64,000 nucleotides of DNA from Sinohyriopsis cumingii (taxonomy: Eukaryota; Mollusca; Bivalvia; Unionida; Unionidae). Where the stretch lies: positions 43,757,837-43,821,836 of the forward strand of contig CM068830.1 of NCBI GenBank assembly GCA_028554795.2, read 5' to 3'. The notes below the pieces were generated by a model that worked only from the letters and a program-made list of their open reading frames with translations, was not told where the DNA came from and ran no database searches. A program made the position numbers and the translations under genes. Positions 1 to 11,584 of this stretch are shown here, piece by piece; positions within the stretch are counted from its first letter, which is position 1; each line of letters begins with the position of its first letter.

Positions 1-1550
1 AGAGTCTATATTGTTCATTTGAAACCAGTATATTGTAATAAACAGTCTACACCCTGATCTGCCAATGCCATAGGTAATTGTAGATACTGGTCTACAATGT
101 GTGTGGTTGAAAACATACCGTATTTACAGCAGCAAATATAAAGAAATCCATCATGCGCCATGCAAACCTGATTAGCAATTATCCTTCAACTATTAAACAC
201 AATGTTTACTTTTTTTGCTACATTAGATGTCTTAGATGAAGAAGAAGAAATGCAAAGAATTTCAACCTATGGCTAATGAGAACATAAAAAACTGATCCAT
301 GAATGAATAAGACGATAATATACATGCATGATTGAGATTAAATTAATTAAATCAATATCAGCATACTGATGACCTAATTAAAATGCCAAACATTTCTGAA
401 GTAACATTAAATATTTACTGCCAATGTTTGAACTTAATATTGTGGAAAATATGTTCTGAGTGTTAATAAAGAGCAGTTTGATTTCTATTTTTAGAATCAA
501 TAAAATCCTGGTATGTACATATGATTCAAGGCTACAATATGTCATTAATTTTTCTGAGCTTAAAAAAGGAATTAGGATTTTCTGAATGTTGTGACCAGTC
601 ATGATTTCACTTCATTGATAGCTCACTGTTTTACACATCATGCTCACTAAGACGCTTACTATTTCTTCCAATACAATTAAGTGCCTACTGGACATACAGG
701 TTTATGCAACTGTGGTTCATTTTTGGTTCATTCTGGAGAAGGGAAACAGATAAGTTAAACAAAATTATTTTCCAACCAACCAACCCATTTGTGTAAGCAT
801 GAAACCAGAAATGCACATATCATGATTTTTTGTCCTAATCCAATTTGTGATTGTTCGTTCATCAAATTTTGGGGCATACAATATCCAATAAACTGTTGGA
901 AATTTGTTATGCTATTCTCATCCGTCAACACTCTTAATGTTGTGCCATGGAGAGTAACATATTTTGCTTGTTTTTCAGCCAAATTTTTGATAGTGCAATA
1001 AAATGGAGAAAACAGATTTATATCTGAGGTGACTGTCATGAATCAAGTTCGACCAGAGACACATCAGAGTATATATTCCCAAGAGTGAAATCACTATTAA
1101 CATCCACAAATCCTCAAATTGCCTAAACATGAATATTATAATTTTACGTCCTGGAACACTACGCTATAGAGAAGACATCAGCATCATGGCTACTGTATTG
1201 ATATATAAAACTGCACAAAATGCAAACATTGATAACCTGTTGCATGATGTTCACGCAGACCTAATCTACATGGGCATCATGTGCTGTTCATAGTGCAGTA
1301 CATATTAAACATTAATATATAAAAGCCAACTTATGGCCAGCTCTGATAGATAAAAGAACTAAATACTATGTCACAAGTTTCTCCTGCAGCTAGGGGTATG
1401 TATAATAGGTAAGTCATGTGCCCTCCTCTTTGTTCTGTGGCAACTAACTGACATTCAAGTTTGATTCCTGCTTAAAAATCAGACACGGGTGAGTAAATTC
1501 TTTGTCCCTCATCATAAATCAATTCAGTATAGCACAGTCTTCAATATAAT
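1..1550. other. AT-rich stretch without recognisable gene
   Basis: Both strands carry only short ORFs (at most 94 codons) with no recognisable domain, no codon pattern and no convincing splice frame. The sequence is not visibly repetitive. Bases 45-65 weakly resemble an arm of the palindromic MITE found elsewhere in the window (cctgatctgcca), but too little matches to call a copy. Confidence 0.6.
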
Positions 1551-2400
1551 TAGGTATGGTAATGCATTTATTATAAATGGATATGATAATGAATCTAGTA
1601 TAAATTGGTATGATAATGAATCTAATATAAATTGGTATGACAATGACTCTAATATAAATGGGAATGATAATGAACCTAATATAAATTGGTATGATAATGA
1701 ACCTAATATAAATGGGTGTGATAATGAACCTAATATAAATTGGTATGATAATGAATCTAATATAAATGGGTATGATAATGAACCTAATATAAATGGGTGT
1801 GATAAGAACCTAATATAAATTGGTATGATAATGAATCTAATATAAATGGGTATGATAATGCATGTAATATAAATATGTATGATAATGCATCTAAAATGGG
1901 TATGATAATAAATCTAATAAATATGTATAATAATGAATCTAATATAAATATGTATGATAATGAATCTAATATAAATGGGTATGATAATAAATCTAATATA
2001 AATGGGTATGATAATGACTCTAAAATAAATGGGTATGATAATGCCTAATATAAATGGGTATGATAATGAACCTAATATAAATAGGTATGATCATGAACCT
2101 AATATAAATAGGTATGATAATGCCTAATATAAATGGGTATGATAATGAATCTAATATAAATGGGTATGATAATGAATCTAATATAAATGGGTATGATTAT
2201 GACACTAATATAAATGGGTATGATAATGCCTAAAATAAATGGGTATGATAATGAACCTAATATAAATAGGTATGATCATGAATCTAATATAAATGGGTAT
2301 GATAATGCCTAATATAAATGGGTATGATAATGAATCTAATATAAATGGGTATGATAATAACTTTAATATAAATGGGTATGATAATGACTATAGTATAACC
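1551..2400. repeat. 27-bp minisatellite, about 31 units
   Basis: The unit reads roughly ggtatgataatgaa + tctaatataaatt and repeats with single-base variants and occasional 3-8 bp losses. Because 27 is divisible by three, the first 250 bases stay open as a 9-residue repeat (consensus YDNESNINW) from the ATG at 1489 to a stop at 1818. Later units lose the frame through small deletions, which argues against coding selection. Unit variants (gaacct versus gaatct; gggtgt versus gggtat) alternate, suggesting past duplication of unit blocks. Confidence 0.93.
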
Positions 2401-2794
2401 TGATAACTCTACCCCTACTTACATGTACTTTAATGTCCCTTTAATCATGGTAACAATAAGCATGCAAAATCTGAAGACAAACCTCAATGAAAAATCATTA
2501 TAAATAACATCAAAATTTCGTTTGTGACTTTGAAACTTGTAGTGGCATATAGAAAAGTAAAGACTCCCTCTGATTCATGTAATATGACTGCCCCAGTCAA
2601 TCATTTAAACCATTACTGAGTTCAGGTAATAAGATAGGAGTAATAACAGATACTGTAATCATGGGCCATTCTTTCTATAAACTTGGGAGTGTCATGCATA
2701 TTTGCTTCTTAGACAAGCCAATATTTAAAATTCCAGAACCAGAATTGTTGAATGTGCTATGCAAGCAAATAAAACACTTTTTTCAAAGTAAAAA
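2401..2794. other. Spacer between two minisatellites
   Basis: Non-repetitive AT-rich sequence without a convincing gene. A 66-codon plus-strand ORF (2661-2861) runs into the following array and has no recognisable content. Confidence 0.5.
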
Positions 2795-3754
2795 ATTCAT
2801 TATAGACCTTAATTTGCATGAGTATTTTAAAAGCATTCATTATACATATTTATTTGCATGAGCATTTTAAAAGCATTCATTATATACCTTTATTTGTATG
2901 AGCATTTTAAAAGCATTCATTATACACCTTTATTTGAATGAGCATTTTAAAAGCATTCATTACCCAACTTTATGTGCATGAGCATTTTAAAAGCATTCAT
3001 TACACACCTTTATTTGCATGAGCATTTTATAAGCATTCATTACACACCTTTATTTGCATGAGCAATTTAAAAGCATTCCTTACACACCTTTATTTGCATG
3101 AGCATTTAAAATCATTAATCACACACCTTTATTTGCGTAAGCATTTTAAAAGCATTCATTATATCATTATAGATCGTAATTTGCTTGAGCATTTTAAAAG
3201 CATTCATTATATCATTATAGACCGTAATCTGCTTGAGCATTTTAAAAGCATTCATTATATCATTATAGACCGTAATTTGCTTGAGCATTTTAAAAGCATT
3301 CATTATATCATTATAGACCGTAATTTGCTTGAGCATTTTAAAAGCATTCATTATATCATTATAGACTGTAATTTGCTTGAGCATTTTAAAAGCATTCATT
3401 ATAGTCTTTGATTTGCTTGAGTATTTTAAAAGCATTCATTACACACCTTTATTTGCATGAGTATTTTTAAAGCATTCATTATAGACCCTGATTTGCTTTA
3501 GCATTTGAAAACATTCAATATACACTGCATGAGCATTTTAAAAGCATTCATTATACACCTTTATTTGTATGAGTATTTTAAGAGCATTCATTATAGACTT
3601 GATTTGCATGAGCACTTCAAAAGCATTCATTATACACCTTTATTTGTATGAGTATTTTAGGAGCATTCATTATAGACCTTGATTTGCATGAGCATTTTAA
3701 AAGCATTCATCATACACCTTTATTTGTATGAGTATTTTGAGAGCATTCATTATA
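2795..3754. repeat. 40/48-bp minisatellite, left part
   Basis: The basic unit is 40 bp, built around gcattttaaaagcattcatt followed by a short spacer and tttatttgcatga. Between about 3130 and 3400 five units carry a longer 48-bp form whose spacer is atatcattatagaccgtaat. The 48-bp form is divisible by three, so it opens 16-residue periodic ORFs on both strands (3058-3411 plus, 3115-3435 minus); these are by-products of the period. The array stops at a retrotransposon border and resumes at 10752. Confidence 0.95.
3745..3754. repeat. Left target-site duplication of the 7-kb LINE
   Basis: The decamer attcattata is the last array sequence before the element and recurs directly after its (CAA)n end at 10752-10761. 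The same decamer occurs in every minisatellite unit, so the exact duplication length cannot be fixed, but the junctions agree with target-primed insertion into the array. Confidence 0.6.
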
Positions 3755-4204
3755 TCAAGTTTGAAAACTATCTCTCAATTTGCTCGATTTGCTTACTGTG
3801 TAAAACCGGCTTGGTGTATAATTTTAAAAGTTCTACTGAGTGTGGCCACCACCATCACCAATTAACACAGAAGAAGGAACAGGAAAACAAGAGCAAAAAA
3901 TTAATACTAAGAAGAGGAAACGATTAGCAACCCAAAAGCCGTGAACAAAGAAAGTGCACAGAACAAAGGCACTCTCAAACAAAGAATGACAGAAACACGT
4001 AACAGAAAACAAAGGAACAAAGGAGAGACTTGGAGCAAAGGAGCAGACTGGGCATTAGGAAAAAAACAAAAGATAAGTCATCATTCAATGCTAGATGCAA
4101 TTTAAGTAGAAGAATGCAAACTAGGTCCAAACAAATGGCTCTATTCAATCCAAACATGCAAACACAAGCCACCAAATAATCCTATCAACAAATCAGTAAA
4201 AATA
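3755..4204 (+). promoter_or_regulatory. LINE 5' leader
   Basis: This stretch separates the array border from the first ORF1 ATG that opens a long frame (4205). It is A-rich from about 3860 on and contains no coding motif. By analogy with I-like elements it should hold an internal Pol II promoter, but no specific promoter motif is visible. An earlier ATG at 4136 is followed by a stop in its frame, though this could be a later mutation. Confidence 0.45.
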
Positions 4205-5975
4205 ATGGATGTATCACAACTCCAAACAGCACCAATAAAGCATGTAAAACAAGCAAGATTAATGCAAGTCGTACCAACCATAGTGAACTCCAATTCAACC
4301 AACATCACACTGGGACCCCAAATTCTGGTCACAAACACAGACCAAACAAACCACAAACCAGCAGACATAACTAACACCCCACCCCCACCCCAGAAACTAC
4401 TAGAAATACAAAACTACACTCCAGGGAACAATATAAATACAATGTCAATACTATCGCCAATCCTCTTCAAGGAAGCGGAAAAACCACACACAAATGAAGA
4501 TATAGACACCACTATTCCAAACCTAACAAATGAATTTGACAGTAACCTACTTACCTTAAACTCCCCATAATTAGAGCACATAACCATAACCATCACCCCA
4601 AAGTTCACCAAAAATGAAATAACCAATCCTAGAAACATGCAAACAAACCAACAACAGGAAATCAAACAAAAAACAATAAATCAAAACATTAGGAAAGAAA
4701 CTATACACTCAAGCCAAACTCCTGGACCATCATGGATAATAACACCAAAGGAACCACCAACCTATGGGAACAAATCCAATGAATTAGACACTACCAAACT
4801 ATCCAGCAACATCACTAATAAGGCAAACCAAAGACTCCAAACAACCCAAAACCTCAAAAACACATACCTAGGTAAAGGCAATGACCTGCTAAAACCCCAA
4901 ACCCCACCCCCACAAGTATGGTTAACTCAAAACAGGAAATAAAACAACAACAGAACCCCCAAAATTCACAATTATCATTCCATATCATATCAGGTGCAAC
5001 AGAATTACTAGTCTAAGTACCAATAGTATTATGACAGCATTGGCCAAAAATCACACTGGACATTTCAAACTGATGAGACCAAGGCGAAACTACCTGATTG
5101 TCCAATGCAGCACAATTCAACAGGTGGAAAAATTCATCCAAATTGAAACTATATAGGCCCAATAAGGATCAAAAAAGAGAGACACCATAACACTCAAAGG
5201 AAAACACGAGTCACTTCGAACTCCAAACACAGTGAAACCACAACTAATCTGGCTGAACCCACTAAAACCACTATCTTTAAAAAAGTAATAGCACTAAACG
5301 GATACAACAAGGACATAAGCAATGAACTCCTACTTCAAAAACTCACAGCAAATGGAACACAGACCACCAAAATCTATTGTCTTAAAAATCACAAGGGACA
5401 AGAAACAAACAAAGCAGTTATTAAGAGGCTACCGAGCCAATACCCTCAATAATAAAACTAGGACAGTCAGGAGTGTATCATAAGCTGGAAAACTACATAA
5501 ATACGCCAAGATTTTGCACCAAATGCCTGCACTGGGGACACTATGCCCTCAGATGTAGATTCAAACCAAGATGTAAGTATTGCGGAGGTCAACACAAAGG
5601 AGAATGCCACACAACTAAACAAAAATGTGCTAACTGTAAAGAAAACCATTATCCTAGATCGGCAGAATGCAGATTAAAGCAATAAAAGAGAAACAAATAG
5701 TGGACTTATTGAACAAAAAACACCTCACCTACCATTCTGCCAAAAACATTATCTATAAAAACAACCCCAACACACCAAAATCTACCTCTGAAACAATCAA
5801 TGAGCACCAAAACTCTCCACAAAGAATCAGAAGGGAAAACATTGCACCACAAAACATACCCTCAAATCAGGAAACAAAAGAACCAAAAGCTACAACCCAC
5901 ATTGTAACAAACCAAGACCACCCTGATAACACTCCAGATACAAACAAAACTCACCCCAAACATCCCCAAACCTAA
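4205..5975 (+). pseudogene. LINE ORF1 (gag-like, CCHC zinc knuckles), broken
   Basis: ORF1 of I/Jockey-like elements encodes an RNA-binding protein that coats the element RNA. Remnants lie in all three frames: 4205-4570 and 4637-4942 (polar, Asn/Thr/Pro-rich N-terminal part), 5473-5685 and 5667-5975. The 5473-5685 segment holds three knuckles: C15-C18-H23-C28 (CTKCLHWGHYALRC), C34-C37-H41-C45 and C52-C55-H59-C66, numbered from its first Met. The residues between 4943 and 5472 are riddled with stops. The tail after the knuckles is Asn/Thr/Pro/His-rich. Total span (about 590 codons) suits a full-length ORF1. Confidence 0.88.
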
Positions 5976-6133
5976 CACACACCCCAACACAGAATTAATA
6001 CAGGAAGTAATGAACCTAACAACAGGAATCCTAATACAAGATCTCAATAGCATAATGAGAACCCTCAAAACCATTTTCACCATACTAGCTGATTTGACCA
6101 CAACACTAACAGATAAAGACGTCGAAAACGGAT

Positions 6134-7059
6134 AGTACAAAAAATAATAAAATCACCATCTGGCAATGGAACTGCAGAGGAATCTTTAAAAACCTATCAG
6201 AACTGCAGAACAAACTGAATAATATGGCTGTAATACCAGACGTAATCTGCCTACAGGAAACCCTCATAACACAAGAACACAAATGCCTGCCCAAACTACA
6301 AGGCTATACTCAGGGAATCTTTAAAAACAGACCCAAGGGGCAGAAAGGGGGTGGACTAGCAATTTTTTTGATAGATACACTAATCTACTATGAAATAATA
6401 GAAGTACCTCCTAACCTAAACATCAATAACAGCATCAAAATAATGTCAGTAATGATAAATATAGGAACCACAAACATTCAAATAATAAATGCATACGACC
6501 CAGGGGGTACCTTCTGCCCTACCAACCTAATCTAAGGGCAATCACTAATAACAACAACAACAATCTAATTATCTGTGGCAACTTCAATGCACACAGTGAA
6601 TTATGGGGAGGTAAAAAGAAAGATCAAAGAGGGAAAATGGCTGAAAAATGGATAACTGAGAACAATCTGGTCATCTTAAATGACGGGTCGAACACTAGAT
6701 TAAACCCTGAGGATGGCACTCTCTCAGCCATAGACCTAACCATCACTACCCCAAAATTGGCTCAAATCACAAATTGGTGGGTGGATCAAGAAGATACGTT
6801 AGGAAGTGACCATTTCCACATCACAATCAATATTCAAACAAAAACTCAACACATTCCAAATGAAACCCCACCTAAATGGAAGTACCAACAGGCAGACTGC
6901 AACCAATTCCAATTATTACTAGCTAGAGTAAATCCACATAACTTAGAAAGCCCAAATATTGACATGTATTATGATAACATAACAGACACAATTATAGAGG
7001 AAGCTAACCGATGCATCCCAAAGACAACTAATATCCAAAATAAAAACCCTGTACCATGA
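6134..7059 (+). pseudogene. LINE ORF2, AP endonuclease domain, broken
   Basis: This domain nicks target DNA to prime reverse transcription. Visible motifs in order are WNCRG (about 6167), CLQET with the catalytic Glu (about 6247), the GGGLAIF strand, CGNFNAHS (about 6575) and LGSDHFH (about 6810). In CGNFNAHS the expected GDFN Asp reads Asn, which would inactivate the enzyme. The frame changes between 6535 and 6637. The region ends in the linker typical before the reverse transcriptase. The start is set by the first recognisable residues, not by a Met. Confidence 0.87.
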
Positions 7060-8400
7060 TGGACTAAACAGTGCACTATAGCACATAAAGACAAAAAATT
7101 GGCCTTAAATAAATACAAATGCACGAAAAATTCTATCTACTTCCAGCAATATAAAGATAAAGAAAAAGCACTAAAACAAACTATAAAAACAGCTAAAATT
7201 AATCTATGGTAAACCTTTTGCTCTAAACTGAGTCTAAAATCAAACTCAAAACAAATATGGGACAAGATAAAAGCCATAAAAGGGAAAGCAACTACCTCAG
7301 CCCCAAAAATTAAAAATGCCATAACAAATAAAGATAAGGCAGACCTCCTAGCGAAGCATTTTTCGAACATGAGTAGCAAAAATAACCACACCAGAAACTT
7401 TCAAGAACACAAAAAACTAATGGAGGAAACCCAACCTCAAATGTTTCAAGACCAAGGAACAAAAGAATCTCACCTAAATAGTGACATCACAGTACATGAA
7501 TGGGAGATAGCCCTATGATCCAAAAAAGATCCCCTGGTAAGGATCAGTTAGGTTACATTATCTATAAAAAACTACCTATCAATATAACAATAGCCATAAT
7601 CAAACTCTTTAATAGGATATGGGATAAAGGCCAACTACCCACCAAATGGAAACAAGCCATAGTAATACCAATCCCCAAGCTAGGTAAAGATCCCAACAAC
7701 ATAAATTCGTACTGACCCATCTCCCTTACAAACAATATTTGCAAAATAATGGAGACAATAATCACAAATAGGTTAAAACACCACCTAGAAACCAATAACC
7801 TACTCTCCATAAATCAATGTGGCTTTCAGAACAAATGGTCCACCACTGACCAACTTCTCAGATTGGAAACAGACATCAAACTTGCTTTTAACACACATAG
7901 GAAAACCTATCACAACCTCATAGCGGTTTTTCGAGACCTAGAAAAAGCGTTTGACCTAGTATGGACCAATGGACTAATGGCCAAATTAAACCAATTTGGA
8001 ATAACTGTACACTTGTTCAACTGGATTGGCGATTTCCTCACAGGCCGGAAAATTACCACAAGAATAGGCAACACCCATTCGGAAGAATTTTCACTTGAAA
8101 ATGGAACACCACAAGGCAGTGTAATAAGTCCCTACTATTTAACCTAATGGTAAACGACCTTGACCTCAATGCAGCCTCCACAAAAATAAACTTGTCACAA
8201 TTTGAAGATGATAATGGCATATGGAGGAAGTGAAATCCTGCCAATAAAACAGTAGTTAAAGAAATCCAGCAGAGCCTAGACAACATAGGGAGATGGACGG
8301 ACAAATGGGGTTTTAAAATATCTCATGAAAAAACTGTGGCATTATATTCACCCCCAAACGAAATAACAACCTAGTCTATCCAAACTTCTATATACAAAAT
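7060..8400 (+). pseudogene. LINE ORF2, reverse transcriptase core, broken
   Basis: Recognisable blocks are: W-K-x-A-x-V-x-P-I-P-K (about 7648), NSY-stop-PISL where a TGA replaces the usual Arg codon (7713, a likely CGA to TGA change), LEKAFDLVW carrying the first catalytic Asp (about 7945), GTPQGSVISP (about 8104) and FEDDNGIW (8201), where the catalytic Asp pair is kept but the usual Ala is Glu. The frame shifts after 8147, so the last block lies in another frame. The linker at 7060-7490 is Lys/Asn-rich and has several stops. Confidence 0.9.
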
Positions 8401-8844
8401 AAATTAATCAAATATGTAACAGTAGTAAAATTCCTAGGAATGTTCATTGACAACCACCTCACATGGAAACAGCACATTGAACAACTCACCCAGAATTGTA
8501 ACAAAGACCTCAATTTACTCAGGAACATCACAGGGACTGACCGGGGATCCAACCAGGAAACCCTCCTCACAATATATAAAACCCTAATTAGATCAAAACT
8601 GGATTACGGTTGCCAAGCATATAACTCGGCTAAGCAACCTGTACTACAAAAACTTGACACTATCCAGAGAAAAGCCTTACTATTATGCACAGGAACACTC
8701 CCCTCAACATCATTAGAAGAACTACAAACACTAACAGGAGAACTACCTTTAAAATTACGTAGGCAAGAACTGCTCCTCCGATACTCCATTCGATTAGATA
8801 CCCACCCAGACAACCATCCCACCAAATACTATAAACAAGTGTAA
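8401..8844 (+). pseudogene. LINE ORF2, RT thumb/connection segment
   Basis: An open segment of 134 codons (from 8440) continues the reverse transcriptase. It contains FLGMFIDNHLTWKQHI just before and after its Met, then SKLDYGCQAYNSAKQPVLQKL, the usual thumb sequence of Jockey/I-like elements in which a YG or YC pair precedes a Leu-rich helix. The stop at 8842 lies before the RNase H domain, so the original long ORF2 is interrupted here. Confidence 0.85.
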
Positions 8845-9049
8845 AGTTGTCTTCAAACCCAAAATCATACCCACCACACCAAGTGGCAAAGTAATCCTTG
8901 AACTAAGAGAAAAGATACCTCTACTAAAATAACAGGTAACAAACAATACAGACCAGAACAAATCACCACGGTTACAAAACCACCAAGGATTAACAATGAA
9001 GCTACCAAATTAGGCAATAAAGAAGGACAAGAAAACTTACTAAAAACCT
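8845..9049 (+). pseudogene. LINE ORF2, degenerate RT to RNase H linker
   Basis: Lys/Asn/Thr-rich translation with several stops and frame changes joins the thumb segment to the RNase H domain. No motif is visible. Confidence 0.5.
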
Positions 9050-9886
9050 GTACTGTTAAACAAAATCAACCGAAAATACCCAGACTATGTTAAAATATAT
9101 ACCGATGGATCAAGAACAAACAACCCACCAAGAACAGCAGCAGCAATAGTCATCCCTGAATTCAATATACAAACAGGATCCAGATTACCTGACTATTTCT
9201 CCATTTACACCACTGAATTCTGGGCTATACTTGAATCACTACAACGGATCAAAGACAACGAAATACCTAAAGCAGTCATTATAAGCGATTCCCTAAGCAT
9301 TATTAAATCGATCCAAAATCACAATACACACTCTAGGGAACAATTCCTTGACAGAGCATGCCAATTAATTGACGATATCACCACAGCACATGAATTAGTT
9401 GAGCTCATGTGGATACCGTCGCACACTGGAATCTCTGGCAACGAAACAGCAGACAAAGTTGCACAAACCAAACTAGGAGATCAAAATTCAATCAAGCTTA
9501 ACTATAACTCTACAGAAGCACTAAGCTTCGCACAAACATATATAGACCAAAAATGGCAAGATTTTTGGAACTCCTCCACAAAAGGTAAAAAGCACCATGA
9601 AACCCAAAAAACTGTAGATAGGAACATACAGCTACCTAAGGGTACCTATTTAGAACAGAAAACCATAAACAGGATAATAACTGGAAAAACTAAACTAGCA
9701 AGCAGTTTTGGAAGGTTTATAGGACCCAAACCAGCAACCATTAACTGCTTAAACTGCCACACCACCGAAGACCTACACCATGTATTCAATATATGCCCAA
9801 AATATCAACCCACAAGGAAAATATTTATCAAAAACCAAAAAGAGATTGGATCACCACACACACCCAGAGTTACTTATGGACTCTAA
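9050..9886 (+). pseudogene. LINE ORF2, RNase H domain and C-terminal Cys/His motif (frame still open)
   Basis: RNase H removes the RNA strand of the hybrid. The four acidic/His landmarks are present in one frame: YTDGS (Asp at 9104), TTEFWA (Glu at 9215), SDS (Asp at 9287) and WIPSHTGISGNETAD (from about 9407, with the last Asp). The domain is followed by CLNCHTTEDLHHVFNIC, a CX2CX7HX4C-like motif seen at ORF2 ends of this group. This is the longest intact part of the element, about 265 codons without a stop, ending at 9886. It has no start of its own and depends on the broken upstream frames. Confidence 0.88.
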
Positions 9887-10751
9887 TAAAAATAAATCAG
9901 CATATACAAATATAAATAAATTTATAGACTCAGCCAGACTTAGGAACAAAATATAATTACTATCCCCACAAAACCAAAAGACCCAGTAAGTAGCTAAATA
10001 AATTTAGAAGCCCCCACATAAAAACCCATAACATATCATTCAATTTTATAAAAATATTAATAAATAATTCAGTTACAAGCACCTATCAAAAACTAAGGAA
10101 ACTGCAAAATTGGATGTCCTAGATGTCCTTAACGAACCGAGTAATCAGCTAGGACTCCAGTCCTAGATGTCCTTAACGAACCATGTAATCGGCTAGGACT
10201 CCGGTCTCTTGCTAAATAAAGTATAAATAACATTCAGTCTCTAAAAACATTAATAAATAAATAACTTAAAGAGGCAATATCTAAAAACTTATAAATAACA
10301 TAACATACGAAGCACACCCTAAACACCTCGACTAGTAATACCATAATAACCTTGAAAATCTCTCTTCATACATGATTTCTACTAACAACCTCTATAAACA
10401 GCATAGAACCCCCCCTTAGAACATTTTGAAGAAAAAAAAACAAAAAAAAACAACAAACAAACAAAACAAACAAAATGCAAGAAACACCAGGCAAATGCAA
10501 CATGAAACCAGTGATGTGAAGCAACCAGGATCGTTCACGAGCTCTCCTTCCCACTAATGACAGCCAACCATTCAACTGTAAGGGACCTTTATGGACCCAC
10601 ACATTGAGGCCAAACTATCAGGGTTCCTTGAACCCATAAAAGCCTGGGGGAGGTGGCACCATTCCCTTTCCCAGGAACAACTAGCAGTCAGAAAAAAGAG
10701 GCACATGCACAATTGTGCGCACGCCACTATAATTAAACTCAACAACAACAA
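9887..10751 (+). other. LINE 3' UTR with a 44-bp tandem duplication and (CAA)n end
   Basis: The region is noncoding and A-rich. A 44-bp unit beginning tcctagatgtccttaacg occurs twice (10117-10160 and 10161-10204). At the junction of the copies ctaggact/agtcctag forms an 8-bp stem. The last 150 bases are GC-richer and may hold the part recognised by the element's own reverse transcriptase. The terminal caacaacaacaaa is the expected simple-repeat tail. Confidence 0.75.
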
Positions 10752-11032
10752 ATTCATTATAGACCTTGATTTGCTTGAGTATTTTAAAAGCATTCATTAC
10801 ACACCTTTATTTGCATGAGCATTTTTTAAGCGTTCATTATAGACCCTGATTTGCTCAAGCATTTGAAAACATTCAATATACACTGCATGAGTATTTTAAG
10901 AGCATTCATTATAGACCTTGATTTGCATGAGCATTTTAAAAGCATTCATTATACATCTTTATTTGTATCAGCATTTTAAAAGCATTCAATTTACACATTT
11001 ATCTGCAAGAGCATTTTAAAAGCATTCATATA
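10752..11032. repeat. 40/48-bp minisatellite, right part
   Basis: Six or seven units of the same family as 2795-3754 continue directly after the LINE, beginning in the attcattata box. The units toward the right end are degenerate (cattttttaagcgttc, catttgaaaacattc). Units at 10840-10900 match those at 3480-3540 closely, so the two halves also share unit order. Confidence 0.93.
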
Positions 11033-11584
11033 TATTTGTCATGAAACATTATCATGTCAATATATTACAACCAATATTGCAGCCTCAGCCTGATGAATAT
11101 TCAAGATGTCATCATCACTATGCATGCTGTACAAATAGCTAGACATGATGATGCCAGTTTAATGCTCTCATATTTATCAATACGTTTGAAGTAAAAACAT
11201 GCATTATTTAAAACACTAGTGTTTTTATTCTGTAAAATTTATACAAAATTTCTCTAAACGTTTTGGATAACTACTGTGTTTCTGAAAACTCTGACTTATG
11301 GAGTCAATGACATCAAGGAAATCTTAGTTTGTTCCAATTAAAATACACCCCCCCCCCCAAGACTGGGAAAGACAGTTGAAATCATGTCAGTCATATACAG
11401 TGGTCTAGATCACAGCAATTGATTGTTTTTGAAAGAAAACAAATATTCACAAATGTGTAACTGCTGTGTTTTTATATAAAATGTCAGTAAAATTTAAATA
11501 TAGCACAATGACTGAATTGTCATTTCTTCAGTTAAAAATTGTGTGATAATATTTTCACAAAGAAAAAGTTGGATATTTTAACGC
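11033..11584. other. Spacer without recognisable feature
   Basis: AT-rich, non-repetitive apart from a run of 11 C at about 11349. No ORF of note. Confidence 0.5.

Larger units (their letters stand above)
3755..10751 (+). mobile_element. Non-LTR retrotransposon (LINE), RNase H-bearing, I/Nimb-like, inactive
   Basis: The order of domains on the plus strand is: leader, gag-like ORF1 with three zinc knuckles, APE-type endonuclease, reverse transcriptase with a GTPQGSV block and an FxDD box, RNase H, a C-terminal Cys/His motif, a 3' UTR of about 0.86 kb and a (CAA)n-rich end. Non-LTR elements with APE endonuclease plus RNase H belong to the I-like group (I, Nimb, LOA and relatives); which clade is inference. 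Length near 7 kb suggests a nearly full-length copy. Reading frames shift at least seven times and carry many stops, so it cannot move by itself. It lies inside the 40/48-bp minisatellite, which continues on both sides. Confidence 0.9.

Noticed and set aside
1-125. Family-P MITE copy at the window start
   Set aside because: Only a dozen bases (cctgatctgcca) match, without inverted ends.
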